From CADEEN01 sp963706685 (GTDB lineage Bacteria > Pseudomonadota > Gammaproteobacteria > Burkholderiales > Burkholderiaceae_C), in the NCBI GenBank assembly GCA_963706685.1, contig CAVPMY010000005.1:930001-994000 (forward strand): 64,000 nt of DNA, read 5' to 3'. Numbering within the stretch: the first letter of the stretch is position 1; each line of letters begins with the position of its first letter. Made by a program: the position numbers and the translations under genes. This document shows positions 16,486-25,507 of the stretch, piece after piece. The notes beneath the pieces were generated by a model, which searched no databases, was not told the origin of the DNA, and was given only the letters and a program-made list of their open reading frames with translations.

Positions 16486-17451
16486 TCAGGCTTTGAGCAA
16501 GAAGCGCAGCGCCCCCGGCAGCCGCGCGCTCCACGCCGATTCATTGTGGTCGGCGCCCTCGGCAGCGATCGACAGCCAATCCTTGCCCGCCACGTAGCCC
16601 TTGCCAGCGCCGATCGCGTCCATGCGTGACTGGTACGGCGCATACAGGCGATCCAGGCCTTGCGTGCCGTGGTCGAAGTACAGGCGGTGCGCACCGGCGC
16701 GCGGCAGCCGGGTATCGAACCAGCCGAGGACCGCGGCGGCGAGCGCGATCATCGTCGGGGCGCCCGGGTTGTCGTGAATGCCGGCGATGCGCGTCACCGG
16801 CCAATGCGTGGAAAAGCAGCCCGCGCCGCCGAAGACCTCGGGATGGCGGCACAGCGCGTACAGCGACGCCAGGCCGCCCATGCTCGAGCCGGCGATGAAG
16901 GTGTCGGCGCGCGACGGCAGCGTGCGAAAGCGCTGGTCGATCTGCGGCTTCAACTCCTCGGCAATGAAGCGCACATAGGCGTCGCCGACCAGGTCGGCAC
17001 CGGGCAGCGTCACCGCGGCATCGGCGGCCTCGCGCAGTTCGGCCGGCAAGCTGCGCAGCGCCGCTTCGGGGGCGTATTCGTACCAGCGCTGAGGCGTATT
17101 CCAGACGGCGACGACCAGCGTCGGCGGCACATCGCCAAGCGCCATCAACGCCGCCAGTGCCTCGTCGACGCCCCAGGGCACGCCGCCGAAGGCCATGCGT
17201 GAGTCGAACAGGTTCTGGCCATCGTGCATGTAGAGCACGCGGTGGCGGCGCGAACGCTCGCGGTCGTAGCCCGGCGGCAACCACACCGACACCCGGCGCG
17301 GCAGCAGTTGCGGGTGGGTGGATGAGAAATCGCCCAGCTCGACCAGGCTGCCGGCATGCGGCGGCGGCTCGGCAATGTCCTGGCGACGGCTGGCGCAAGC
17401 AGCCCAGAACGGCGCGCTGGCCAGGGCGGCGGCAAGGTCTCGCCGCTTCAT
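16486..17451 (-). CDS. Putative esterase (alpha/beta hydrolase, esterase D/Fes-like), exported
   Basis: 321 aa. Nucleophile elbow GSSMGG lies at 188-193 (Ser190), YMHDGQNLFD at ~74-83, and a late acid/His pair is probable around WLSIAAEGADHNE (His ~300). This is the PF00756 esterase family, which includes enterochelin and feruloyl esterases. The N-terminus MKRRDLAAALASAPFWAAC combines a twin-arginine-like start with a lipobox-like AAC, so it may be an exported lipoprotein. It sits 13 bp downstream of the NADH dehydrogenase, probably in one operon. Substrate unknown. Confidence 0.8.
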   Translation of the reverse strand: MKRRDLAAALASAPFWAACASRRQDIAEPPPHAGSLVELGDFSSTHPQLLPRRVSVWLPPGYDRERSRRHRVLYMHDGQNLFDSRMAFGGVPWGVDEALAALMALGDVPPTLVVAVWNTPQRWYEYAPEAALRSLPAELREAADAAVTLPGADLVGDAYVRFIAEELKPQIDQRFRTLPSRADTFIAGSSMGGLASLYALCRHPEVFGGAGCFSTHWPVTRIAGIHDNPGAPTMIALAAAVLGWFDTRLPRAGAHRLYFDHGTQGLDRLYAPYQSRMDAIGAGKGYVAGKDWLSIAAEGADHNESAWSARLPGALRFLLKA

Positions 17452-17464
17452 GCGGGCAGGCTCG

Positions 17465-18814
17465 TCATGGTTGAGATTCTTGTTGTGTCAACAGTGCGGC
17501 CGATTGTGAGGGATCGTCTGCAGCGTCATGCGGCTGCGCTTGCAACGGCATGTCATGCGACGGCGAGCCGAAGACCACGCGTGCGTGGCGCTGGTAGGTG
17601 AAATAGGCCCAGCCCCAGTTCATCAGCACGACGAGCCGGCTGCGAAAGCCGATCAGGAAGAAGACATGCGCGGCCAGCCAGAACCACCAGGCGACAACGC
17701 CCGAGAACTTGAGGCCGCCCGGCATGTCCACCACCGCGGCCATGCGGCCGATCGTGGCCAGGTTGCCCCAGTCGCGGTACACGAAGGGCGCAGCGTCTTG
17801 GCGGCCGGCCACACGCGCGGCGATGAGCCTGGCCACATGCGTTCCCATCTGCTTGGCCGCGGGCGCCACGCCGGGCACCGGCTTGCCATTGGCCTGCACC
17901 AGCGTGGCCAGATCGCCGGCAACGAAGACGTTGTCGTGGCCGGGCACGGTGAGATCGGGCTGCACCCGCACACGGCCGGCGCGGTCGAGCGGCGCACCGA
18001 GCATCGTGCCCAAGGGCGACGCCGCGACGCCCGCGGCCCACAGCACCGTCTTCGCGCTGACATGCTCGCCGGCGCGAACATAGCCGGAAGCGTCGATGTG
18101 CTGCACCGCGCTGCCGGTCAGCAGTTGCACGCCCAGGCGCCGCAGTTGCGCGGCGGCCTTGTCGGACAACAGCGGCGGAAAATTTGCCAGCACGCGCGGC
18201 CCGGCTTCGATCAGCTGGATCACGGCACGCGACGGGTCGATGTGGCGAAACTCGTCCTTCAGCGTGTGGTGCGCGATCTCGGCCAGCGTGCCGGCAAGCT
18301 CGACGCCGGTCGGGCCGCCGCCGACCACGGCAAAGGTCAGCCAGGCCTGGCGCTCGGCATCGACTTGCGCGTTCTCTGCGCACTCGAAGGCCAGCAGGAT
18401 GCGCCGCCGCAGCGCCATCGCGTCGTCGAGCGTCTTCAACCCCGGCGCATGCGCGGCCCAGTCGTCGTGGCCGAAGTAGGCGTGCGTGGCGCCGCTGGCG
18501 ACGAGCAGGTAGTCATAGGCCAGCGTCGCGCCATCGGCCAGCGCCAGGCGCTGCGCGGCGGTGTCGATGGCGCTGACCTCGGCCATGCGCACGGTGACGT
18601 TGCGCTGACCGCGCAGGATGTGTCGCAACGGCGCGGCAATGTCGCCTGCCGACAGCCCCGCCGTCGCCACCTGGTAGAGCAGCGGCTGAAACAGGTGGTG
18701 GTTGGCGCGATCGACCAGCGTCACGTCCAGCGGCGCCGAGGCCAGCGCACGCGTGCACCACAGCCCGGCAAAGCCGCCGCCGATGATCACCACATGAGGG
18801 CGAGATGCTTGCAT
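17465..18814 (-). CDS. ndh: Type II NADH dehydrogenase
   Basis: 449 aa FAD enzyme that passes electrons from NADH to quinone without pumping protons. FAD-binding GGGFAG lies at ~12-17 and the NADH-binding GGGPTGVELAG at ~165-175. The later FAD motif NVFVAGDLA and the quinone-site motif PAAKQMGTHVARLIAARV are present. The C-terminal hydrophobic segment FSGVVAWWFWLAAHVFFLIG anchors it to the membrane, as in other NDH-2 enzymes. Upstream, divergent, is the acyltransferase gene. Confidence 0.9.
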   Translation of the reverse strand: MQASRPHVVIIGGGFAGLWCTRALASAPLDVTLVDRANHHLFQPLLYQVATAGLSAGDIAAPLRHILRGQRNVTVRMAEVSAIDTAAQRLALADGATLAYDYLLVASGATHAYFGHDDWAAHAPGLKTLDDAMALRRRILLAFECAENAQVDAERQAWLTFAVVGGGPTGVELAGTLAEIAHHTLKDEFRHIDPSRAVIQLIEAGPRVLANFPPLLSDKAAAQLRRLGVQLLTGSAVQHIDASGYVRAGEHVSAKTVLWAAGVAASPLGTMLGAPLDRAGRVRVQPDLTVPGHDNVFVAGDLATLVQANGKPVPGVAPAAKQMGTHVARLIAARVAGRQDAAPFVYRDWGNLATIGRMAAVVDMPGGLKFSGVVAWWFWLAAHVFFLIGFRSRLVVLMNWGWAYFTYQRHARVVFGSPSHDMPLQAQPHDAADDPSQSAALLTQQESQP

Positions 18815-18880
18815 GTCCAGACCCTAGCGCATTTCCGCCGCGGCGCCGGTTCGCATTCACAAGCTAGGATTCGTCCTTCG

Positions 18881-19501
18881 ATGACCCGTGCCGACCTGAT
18901 GGGCCTGCTGCTCAATGCCCTCGCCCGTCTGATCACGGGCGCGCAGGGGCATTGGCTGGGTTGCCCGCCGACGGCCGAGCAGCGCATCTACTTCGCCAAC
19001 CACCAGAGCCACTTCGATTGGGTGCTGATCTGGGCGGCGCTGCCGAAAGACCTGCGCAGCAAGACGCGGCCGATCGCGGCCAAGGACTATTGGACAGCGA
19101 GCCCGTTCAAGCACTGGCTCACGCGCGAGGTCTTCCATGCCGTGTACGTGGCCCGACAGCGCACCGACGACCAGGACCCGCTGGAGCCGCTGGTCGAAGC
19201 GCTCAACAACGGCGACTCGCTGGTCATCTTTCCCGAAGGCACACGCAGCAACAAGGGCGAGCCGCAGTCCTTCAAGAGCGGCCTGTACCACCTGGCCGAG
19301 CAGTTCCCGGACGTGCAGCTGGTGCCGGCGTGGATCGACAACGTGCAGCGCGTCATGCCCAAGGGCGAGGTCGTGCCGGTGCCGATCCTGTGCACGGTGA
19401 CCTTCGGCAAGCCGATGCAGCTCGAGGCCGATGAAGACAAGCGTGTTTTTCTCGACCGTGCGCGCAGTGCCGTCATCGGCCTGCGGCCGAGGGTGACCTG
19501 A
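18881..19501 (+). CDS. 1-acyl-sn-glycerol-3-phosphate acyltransferase (PlsC-like)
   Basis: 206 aa. The acyltransferase block I NHQSHFDW (His41, Asp46; HX4D) and block III FPEGTRSNKG are intact. The predicted job is acylation of lysophosphatidate to phosphatidate. The stop TGA overlaps the start of the next gene (TGATGG), and that gene is phosphatidate cytidylyltransferase, the next step in phospholipid synthesis. This coupling supports the assignment. It is shorter than E. coli PlsC (245 aa). Confidence 0.88.
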   Translation: MTRADLMGLLLNALARLITGAQGHWLGCPPTAEQRIYFANHQSHFDWVLIWAALPKDLRSKTRPIAAKDYWTASPFKHWLTREVFHAVYVARQRTDDQDPLEPLVEALNNGDSLVIFPEGTRSNKGEPQSFKSGLYHLAEQFPDVQLVPAWIDNVQRVMPKGEVVPVPILCTVTFGKPMQLEADEDKRVFLDRARSAVIGLRPRVT

Positions 19502-20470
19502 TGGGGGCCTTGCGCCGTCTCTCGCCCGACGAACAGGTCGGCCTGCTGTTCCTGATCCTGTTCGGGCTGCTGATGCTGCTCACCTTGGGCGCCGTGGTCT
19601 ACGCGCTGCGCGCACGCCATGACGAAAGCAGCGACACACTGGGCGCGCTTCACGCGCGAGTTGCGCGCGCTGTGGTTCGGCACGACCTTGTTCTGGCTGG
19701 CCTGGCTGTCCGGGCCGATCGGCTCGACCCTGTTCTTCGGCCTGTTCTCGTTCCTGGCGCTGCGCGAGTTCATCACGCTCCAGCACACGCGGCGCAGCGA
19801 CCACCGCACGCTGATCCTGGCCTTTTTCATCGTCCTGCCGCTGCAGTACCTGATCGTGGCCTGGCGTCACTTCGATCTGTTCACCGTCTTCATTCCGGTC
19901 TATGTGTTCCTTGCCGTGCCGGTGGTCAGCGCGCTGGCCGGCGACCCCGAGCGCTTTCTCGAACGCAACGCCAAGATCCAGTGGGGCATCGTGGTTTGCG
20001 TCTACGGCCTGTCGCATGCGCCGGCGCTGTTGCTGCTGGAGTTCGAAAGGTACGAAGGGCGCGGCGCCTTCCTGTTGTTCTTCCTCGTCATCGTCACCGT
20101 GGTCGCACAGCTGGCGCAGGAACTGGCCAGCCGCTGGCTGCGGCGCCGTCCGGTGGCGCGGCAGATCAGCCGCAGCTTTTCGTTTCGCTCCTGGTTCGCC
20201 GGCGCCTTCATCGCCGCGTGGATCGGCGCGGCGCTGTACTGGATCACACCGTTCAAGCCCGGGCAGGCACTGGTGGTGGCTTTCATTGCCGCAGCCTGCG
20301 GCTCGCTCGGCGAGTTCGTCATGAAAGCGCTCAAGCGTGATGCCGGCGTGCACCACTGGGGCAACCGCAGCAGCGTCACCGGCGCCGTGGGCCTGCTCGA
20401 TCGCGTGGCGCCGCTGTGTTTTGCCGCGCCGGTGTTCTTTCATTCGGTGCGCTGGTACTTCGAAGTCTGA
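19501..20470 (+). CDS. cdsA: Phosphatidate cytidylyltransferase, interrupted by an apparent frameshift
   Basis: The N-terminal part (LSPDEQVGLLFLILFGLLML, first membrane helix) reads in the frame starting at 19501. From roughly 19,620 the family-like sequence continues one base out of frame (WFGTTLFWLAWLSG, FALREFITL-like FLALREFITL, FLERNAKIQWGIVV, GSLGEFVMKALKRDAG, VGLLDRVAPLCFAAP). Together they make a ~320-aa multi-pass CDP-diacylglycerol synthase of the usual length. The shift lies between about 19,610 and 19,680, a stretch rich in GCGCGC. A sequencing indel is likelier than loss of an essential gene. It is coupled to the upstream acyltransferase. Confidence 0.82.
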
Positions 20471-21044
20471 TGAACCACCCCAGAAACGAGCGCGCGTTGC
20501 GAATCCTCGGCATCGACCCCGGCTTGCAGACCACTGGCTTTGGCGTCATCGACGTCGACGGCCCGCGGCTGCGCTACGTCGCCAGCGGCACCATCAAGAC
20601 CGCCGCCGCCGATCGCGGCGACCTGCCGGCGCGCTGAAGATCATCTTCGAGGGCGTGTGCGAAGTCGCGCTGCACTACGAGGCGCAATGCGCCGCGGTGG
20701 AGATCGTCTTCGTCAACGTCAATCCGCAAAGCACGCTGCTGCTTGGCCAGGCGCGCGGCGCCGCGCTGGCGGCGCTGGTGTCGAGGCAGTTGATCGTTTC
20801 CGAGTACACCGCGCTGCAAATGAAAAAGGCCATCGTCGGCAGCGGCCACGCCCGCAAAGAGCAGGTGCAGGCCATGGTGACGCGGCTGCTGTCGCTGCGC
20901 GCCGCACCGGGCACCGACGCCGCCGATGCGCTGGGCATCGCCATCACGCACGCCCATGCCGGTGCGTCGATGGCAGCGCTCGAGCGCGTGGCGCCGCTGG
21001 CGCGGCGGCAGCATGCGCAGTTCAGAAAGGGACGGGCCTACTGA
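20470..21044 (+). CDS. ruvC: Holliday junction endonuclease RuvC, interrupted by a one-base deletion
   Basis: The frame from ATG 20470 gives ILGIDPGLQTTGFGVIDVDG with catalytic Asp, then stops at GDLPAR. One base is missing near 20,631-20,634: restoring it (GCGCGC-CTG) gives the standard DLPARLKIIFEGVCEV and continues to QLIVSEYTALQMKKAIVGSG and DAADALGIAITHAH, so all acidic active-site residues are present. RuvC cuts Holliday junctions with RuvAB. The ATG overlaps the cdsA stop (TGATGA). The 3' end overlaps the convergent mxaL-like gene by 7 bp. Confidence 0.88.
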
Positions 21045-22075
21045 GGGCGTTGATGAGTGACTGCGCCAGCCGCTCGGGGCAACCTGAACCGGCCGCGCCG
21101 GCCGACAAACGTCCACACCATCAACACCAACGCCCCCGCCGCCGGCAGCCAGCGCCACGAGACGGGGGTCTTCACCGGCCGCGCGAGTGCGGGCGCGCGC
21201 ATGGCGGCAGACAGATCGCCCAGGCCACGCAGCCGCTTGTACTGCAGGCCGGTCTGGTCTGCCAGTGATTGCAGATGGCCTTGCTTCAACGACGATTGGT
21301 GCTCGATGCCGCTGGCCTCGAAGATCTCGACCGGTTTGCCATCGGCATCGACCAGGGTTTGCTGCACGCCTCCCGGCGTGCGGCCGAGGCTGGCCGGGTC
21401 GGACTGCATGACTTCGTCGGCTTGCCAGTAGCCCAGCGGGCGGCCGGTCGGATCGAACTTGGGGATTGGCGCCGGCGTGTCGCCGCCGACGCCGGCCAGC
21501 CAGCCGGCGACCGGCCGCGCCGGCAGCTCGAGGGTGGGCAGGCGGCCGGCGCGCAGCGGCGGTGATTCGTGGCCGTCGCTGATGAAGACCAGGCTCGGCC
21601 GATCGGCCAGGCCGTGCACGACCTGCATCGCCGAGACGACGCCGCGCGAGACCTCGCTGCTCGAGGCCCACGCCATGCGGCCGTCGATGCGTTCGATGAC
21701 GGCCAGCAACTCGTCGTAGTGCACGCAGACTTCCAGCGGCGCCAGCAGCAGCAAGGCCCGGTACTCGGTGAACACGCCCAGGCCGAGCGTCGAGCCGCAG
21801 GGCAGATCGGCCAGCGCCTGCTCCAGGGCACGGCGAGTGAAGGCCAGGCGCGAATCGGTGTCGAGTGCTTCACCTGCGCCCGCAGCCTCGCCCGGGGTCA
21901 AACCGACACGCATATCGCGCGTGTTCATGCTTTGCGTGATGTCGACAATGGCCACGTGTTGCCAGCGCGAGCGTGTCAGCGGCGCCTGTGGATCGGCCAG
22001 CGCCAGCATGATCAGCAGCGCCGCGCCGATCCAGGGCAGCGTGCCCGGCGCCAGGTTGCGCAGCAGGGCCTTCAT
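21038..22075 (-). CDS. mxaL: MxaL-like von Willebrand factor A protein
   Basis: 345 aa, with an N-terminal membrane helix (~10-28) and a VWA domain starting VAIVDITQSMNTRDM, whose MIDAS-like motif is DxTxS (Asp45, Thr47, Ser49). VFISDGHESPP is the next MIDAS strand. A final helix (SWRWLPAAGALVLMVWTFVG) anchors the C-terminus. The phrase DITQSMN(T/V)RD and the position after an MxaK-like TPR protein fit MxaL. In methylotrophs mxaA, mxaK and mxaL are needed to load Ca2+ into methanol dehydrogenase. It is the last gene of the operon, 10 bp after mxaK. Confidence 0.75.
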   Translation of the reverse strand: MKALLRNLAPGTLPWIGAALLIMLALADPQAPLTRSRWQHVAIVDITQSMNTRDMRVGLTPGEAAGAGEALDTDSRLAFTRRALEQALADLPCGSTLGLGVFTEYRALLLLAPLEVCVHYDELLAVIERIDGRMAWASSSEVSRGVVSAMQVVHGLADRPSLVFISDGHESPPLRAGRLPTLELPARPVAGWLAGVGGDTPAPIPKFDPTGRPLGYWQADEVMQSDPASLGRTPGGVQQTLVDADGKPVEIFEASGIEHQSSLKQGHLQSLADQTGLQYKRLRGLGDLSAAMRAPALARPVKTPVSWRWLPAAGALVLMVWTFVGRRGRFRLPRAAGAVTHQRPQ

Positions 22076-22085
22076 CGCGCTGGCG

Positions 22086-22637
22086 TCACGGCAGGCCGAG
22101 CGTGAAACCGCGCAAGGAGGTGACCACGCGGTCGGCGGCGCGGCCGGGTTGCGAGGGCACGTCGTCGGCAACTTCGGGGGCCAGTTGCAGCGCGCGCTCG
22201 AGGTTGTACTTGGACGGCCAATGCGTCGGGTCGCTGCGCAGCGCGTCGCGGTAGTGGCGTTTGGCCAGCTCCACCGATTGCGGGTTGTGCTGCAGCTCGT
22301 TGCGCAGTTGCAGCGCCAGGGCCTCGCGCAACTGCAGGTTGCCGAGGTTGTATTGCGCCGCCACGGTGTAGGCCGGATCGCGCGCTGCCGCCTGGTACAG
22401 CGCCATCGCCTCCTGGCGTTGCTCGGCGCGCGCGGCGGCATGGGCGCGCACGAACAAGGTCGACGCCGCTTCCTCGACGGCGCCCGCGGCCTGCAGGGGT
22501 GCTGCCGGTGTGTCGATGACCTGGTTGTAATGCAGCGCGCGCAGCAGGCGGGCCAGCTCGAAGCCGCTGGCCCCCAGCCAGGCGAGCACCGCCAGCGCGA
22601 TCAGCCCGCGGCGCAGCACCGCCGTGGTGCCGCTCAT
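22086..22637 (-). CDS. mxaK: MxaK-like membrane-anchored TPR protein
   Basis: 183 aa. An N-terminal transmembrane helix (RGLIALAVLAWLGASGFEL) is followed by TPR-like helices (QEAMALYQAAARDPAYTVAA, YNLGNLQLREA, YRDALRSDPTHWPSKYNLER). Size, topology and position between two VWA genes match MxaK. It probably acts on the periplasmic face in assembly of a PQQ alcohol dehydrogenase. Its ATG overlaps the mxaC stop (ATGA). Confidence 0.73.
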   Translation of the reverse strand: MSGTTAVLRRGLIALAVLAWLGASGFELARLLRALHYNQVIDTPAAPLQAAGAVEEAASTLFVRAHAAARAEQRQEAMALYQAAARDPAYTVAAQYNLGNLQLREALALQLRNELQHNPQSVELAKRHYRDALRSDPTHWPSKYNLERALQLAPEVADDVPSQPGRAADRVVTSLRGFTLGLP

Positions 22638-23671
22638 GCGACGCCCTCCTGTCTCACTGCCGCGCCCGGCACCAGCAGGCGCGAGCCGATGAGCACGCCC
22701 ACGGCACCCAGCGCCAGCCACAACGCCGCCGGCGTCCAGTCCTGGCGTGGCAGGCGCTCGACATAGTGCAGCGGATGCTGCTCCAGGCGCGCCAGGTCGT
22801 CGAGCGCGCCTTGCACCGACGCCACCTCGACGGTTTCGTAGACGCGGTAGGCGATGCCGAGCTTGCCGAAGTAGTCGTGCAGCGACAACTCGGCCATCTG
22901 CGCGATCTCGGCCTGCGTCGGCGCGCGATCGAGCTGCAGCTTCTGGCCGAAGGCGCCGCGCAGGTAGATCCAGTACACGCCGACGCGGTTGCGGCGCAGC
23001 GTCTGCGCCAGGGCGGCGCGGGTTTCGTCGTCGAGGTTGGCGCCGCCGTCGGAGACGAGCACGATGACGCGCGAGCCGAGATAGGGCCGGTCGTCGAACT
23101 GTGCCGCCGCCGCCTGCAGTGCCAGGCCGATGTCGGTGTTGCCCAGGCCGCGACCGATGCGGCTGGCCTCGATCGCCGACTGCATCACCGCCGACTTCTG
23201 CGTGAACGGCATGAAGGCAATCGGGTAGACCGAGAACAGGACCATCGAATACGAGTCATGGTCGCGCGCAGCGACGAAGCGCTCGATGACATCGCGCGCG
23301 ATCGAGGCCTTGGTGTCTTCGCCCGGCGCCGGCCGCATGTTGCGCAGCAGGCCCTGGGCGCCCTGGCCGCGGAAGCCTTCGTCCATGCTGCTGCTGCGGT
23401 CGATCACCATCACGATCTCGGCGCCGCGGCCAACCCGCGGCACCTGGTGACCGGCGGTGAACGGCCCGGCCAGCGCCAGCACGATGCCCACCACGGCCAG
23501 CGCGGCAGCGCTGCGCAGCACGGCGTCGAGCACGCTCGACACGGCGTCGCGCGGCACCAATACCATCCACGGCGTGGTGCGGGCGCCATGGCGCAGGCCG
23601 CGCAGCAGCGGCCACGCGGCCAGCGGCAGCAGCAGCAGCCAGGCGGGGCTGTCGAACGACAGCGTATTCAT
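22634..23671 (-). CDS. mxaC: MxaC-like von Willebrand factor A protein
   Basis: 345 aa with two N-terminal hydrophobic segments (PAWLLLLPLAAWPLL and ALAVVGIVLALAGPF), a VWA domain with intact MIDAS VIDRSSSMD (Asp91, Ser93, Ser95) and IVLVSDGGANLDD, and a C-terminal helix near ALWLALGAVGVLIGS. BatA proteins have the same general plan, but the gene order here (MoxR, DUF58, MxaA-type, VWA, TPR, VWA) is that of mxaRSACKL. Coupled by ATGA to both neighbours. Confidence 0.75.
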   Translation of the reverse strand: MNTLSFDSPAWLLLLPLAAWPLLRGLRHGARTTPWMVLVPRDAVSSVLDAVLRSAAALAVVGIVLALAGPFTAGHQVPRVGRGAEIVMVIDRSSSMDEGFRGQGAQGLLRNMRPAPGEDTKASIARDVIERFVAARDHDSYSMVLFSVYPIAFMPFTQKSAVMQSAIEASRIGRGLGNTDIGLALQAAAAQFDDRPYLGSRVIVLVSDGGANLDDETRAALAQTLRRNRVGVYWIYLRGAFGQKLQLDRAPTQAEIAQMAELSLHDYFGKLGIAYRVYETVEVASVQGALDDLARLEQHPLHYVERLPRQDWTPAALWLALGAVGVLIGSRLLVPGAAVRQEGVA

Positions 23672-24621
23672 CTCGCCGCCCCGCTCAGACCACGCCTGCC
23701 CGACTCCAGGCGCGTGCAGCGCAGGCTCAATGCATGCACGTCATCGAGGGTCAGTGACGCGGCGGCCGTGCCCGCAAAAAACATCTGGCGCGAGGCGTTG
23801 AAGAAGGCATCGATCTCGGCCGCCGCTGAACGCAGGCCCGGCTGGGCCTGGTACAGCGGCTCGAGCTGCTGCGCAAACACGGCGCGGCCGGCGGCGGCAT
23901 CGAAGGCCGCGTGCTGGCGCGCCACGGCGCGGCGCAACAGGACATCGCGTTGCGCAGCGTCGCGCTGGCGCCGGGCTTGCGAGCGCAGCGCGCTGACGTC
24001 GCGCCAGGCGGCGCGCAACGGTGCGTGCCGGCGCCAGAACGCCAACCGCGGAAAGCGCCGCAACAGCAGCGGTGCAGCCAGCAGCAGGCCGAGCGCTGCG
24101 CACGCGGCCAGCCGCCAGGCGATGGGGGCGATCGGCTCGCGCCGCGGCACGATGTCGGGCTGCATGGCCTCGAGGCCGGCGCGGGCGACGACGGTCTCGG
24201 CCGTCATCGGGCCGAGGTGGACCGGCCAGTCGTCGATGTCCACGCTTTCGGCAGCGGCGCCGCCGGCCAGCGCCAACCGCAGCGGCGGCAGGACCGTCGT
24301 CGTCACCTTGGGCCCGACGTTGACGACCTGGTAGTTCAGCAGCAGCGTCACCGCCGCGCCCGGCGCCGCGTTGTGCGGCGTCACGGACACCGAATGCAGA
24401 TCGAGCCAGGCATCGACACGTCCCGGCCGCGGCAGCGCATTGGGCGCCAGCGTGCGGCCAGCCGGCAAGACGATGTGCACCTGGCGCGCGATCAGGTCGC
24501 CGAGCACGTGGCCATAGGGGCGCGGCTCGTCGACGCGCACGCCGGCCGGCTCGGCAGCCATCGCAGGCGCGACGGCGATGGCCAGCGCCACACCGATCGC
24601 CCACCCGCTCAACCTGCGCAT
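23668..24621 (-). CDS. mxaA: MxaA-like exported membrane protein
   Basis: 317 aa. A signal peptide (GWAIGVALAIAVAPAMA) precedes a periplasmic domain with VRVDEPRPYGHVLGDLIARQ and ALPRPGRVDAWLDL, a pattern I associate with MxaA. One transmembrane helix (WRLAACAALGLLLAAPLLLR) follows, then a cytosolic Arg-rich helical tail. In Methylorubrum MxaA is required for active, calcium-containing methanol dehydrogenase. Here no dehydrogenase gene is adjacent. Assignment rests on operon order, topology and these motifs. The gap to mxaS is 4 bp. Confidence 0.72.
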   Translation of the reverse strand: MRRLSGWAIGVALAIAVAPAMAAEPAGVRVDEPRPYGHVLGDLIARQVHIVLPAGRTLAPNALPRPGRVDAWLDLHSVSVTPHNAAPGAAVTLLLNYQVVNVGPKVTTTVLPPLRLALAGGAAAESVDIDDWPVHLGPMTAETVVARAGLEAMQPDIVPRREPIAPIAWRLAACAALGLLLAAPLLLRRFPRLAFWRRHAPLRAAWRDVSALRSQARRQRDAAQRDVLLRRAVARQHAAFDAAAGRAVFAQQLEPLYQAQPGLRSAAAEIDAFFNASRQMFFAGTAAASLTLDDVHALSLRCTRLESGRRGLSGAAR

Positions 24622-24625
24622 GCGC

Positions 24626-25507
24626 TCACCCACGGGCCGCAAAATAGTCGCTGACCGCATCGGCATCGAAGGGTGCCGACAAGCGCAGGGCGACGCGACC
24701 ATGGCGATCCAGGCAAGCCTCGATCGCCGCGCGGTGCGCGGCTTGCGCCGCGGCCCAGCGGCGCGCCAGGGCCGGCCGCATCCACAGCGTGCGCAGCGCG
24801 CCGGTCTCGGCGTCGCGCAGCTCGTGCAGGGCGTGCTGCGCAAACACCCACGACCGGGCCTCGACCTGGGCCGCAGACGCCAGCCACACCGGCACCACGT
24901 CATGTTGCGACAGCGTGGCCAGGGCCTGGTCCAGAAGATCGGCTGCGAAACAGAAATCCGACATCAGAAAAATCAGCGACGGCTGTCGCGGCATCAGCGC
25001 GGCGGCAGCCAGCAGTGCGCCGGCGTGGCGGCCGTCGAAGACCGCGCGCTCGAGATGGGCCAGCGCCGCCGCGCCGGCGTGGCGCGAGCGCGAGGGCGGC
25101 GCGTGCAGCGCGGCCGGCAGCTCGTGCGAGAAGCCGGTGATGCCGAAGGCGTCACCGCGCCGCAGCGCCGAGTAGCGCAGCGCCTGCGCGAAGGCGCTCA
25201 CCAGGCCCGCCTGCGCCGGGTCGGCCTGCATCGAGGCCGAGACGTCGACCAGCAGCAGGGCCTGCAGGCTCGAGCGCTGGCGGTATTCGTGCGCCCACCA
25301 CTGGCCGAACGGGTCGCGCATCGATGAGCGCAAGTCGAGCCGGCGTGGATCGCGAGCACGCATCAGCGGCACGCTGCCCGCCGCGTCGATGCCGGCGCCG
25401 CTGACACGGGCGCGGTGCGCGCCGGGCAGCAGCGAGCGCGCTGCGAAGTGAGCACGGTAGTGAAATTCGCGCAGTCGTTGAACGTCGCGATGCGCTTGCA
25501 TCGTCAT
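24626..25507 (-). CDS. mxaS: MxaS-like DUF58 protein
   Basis: 293 aa. The DUF58 core RDPRRLDLRSSMRDPFGQWW is followed by a VWA-like strand LLLVDVSASMQADPAQAG and later LIFLMSDFCFA. No membrane helix is evident, so it is cytosolic or peripheral, as a partner of the MoxR-type ATPase. The ATG at 25507 overlaps the mxaR stop (ATGA), the same coupling as at other junctions in this operon; a second in-frame ATG lies at 25501. Confidence 0.78.
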   Translation of the reverse strand: MTMQAHRDVQRLREFHYRAHFAARSLLPGAHRARVSGAGIDAAGSVPLMRARDPRRLDLRSSMRDPFGQWWAHEYRQRSSLQALLLVDVSASMQADPAQAGLVSAFAQALRYSALRRGDAFGITGFSHELPAALHAPPSRSRHAGAAALAHLERAVFDGRHAGALLAAAALMPRQPSLIFLMSDFCFAADLLDQALATLSQHDVVPVWLASAAQVEARSWVFAQHALHELRDAETGALRTLWMRPALARRWAAAQAAHRAAIEACLDRHGRVALRLSAPFDADAVSDYFAARG

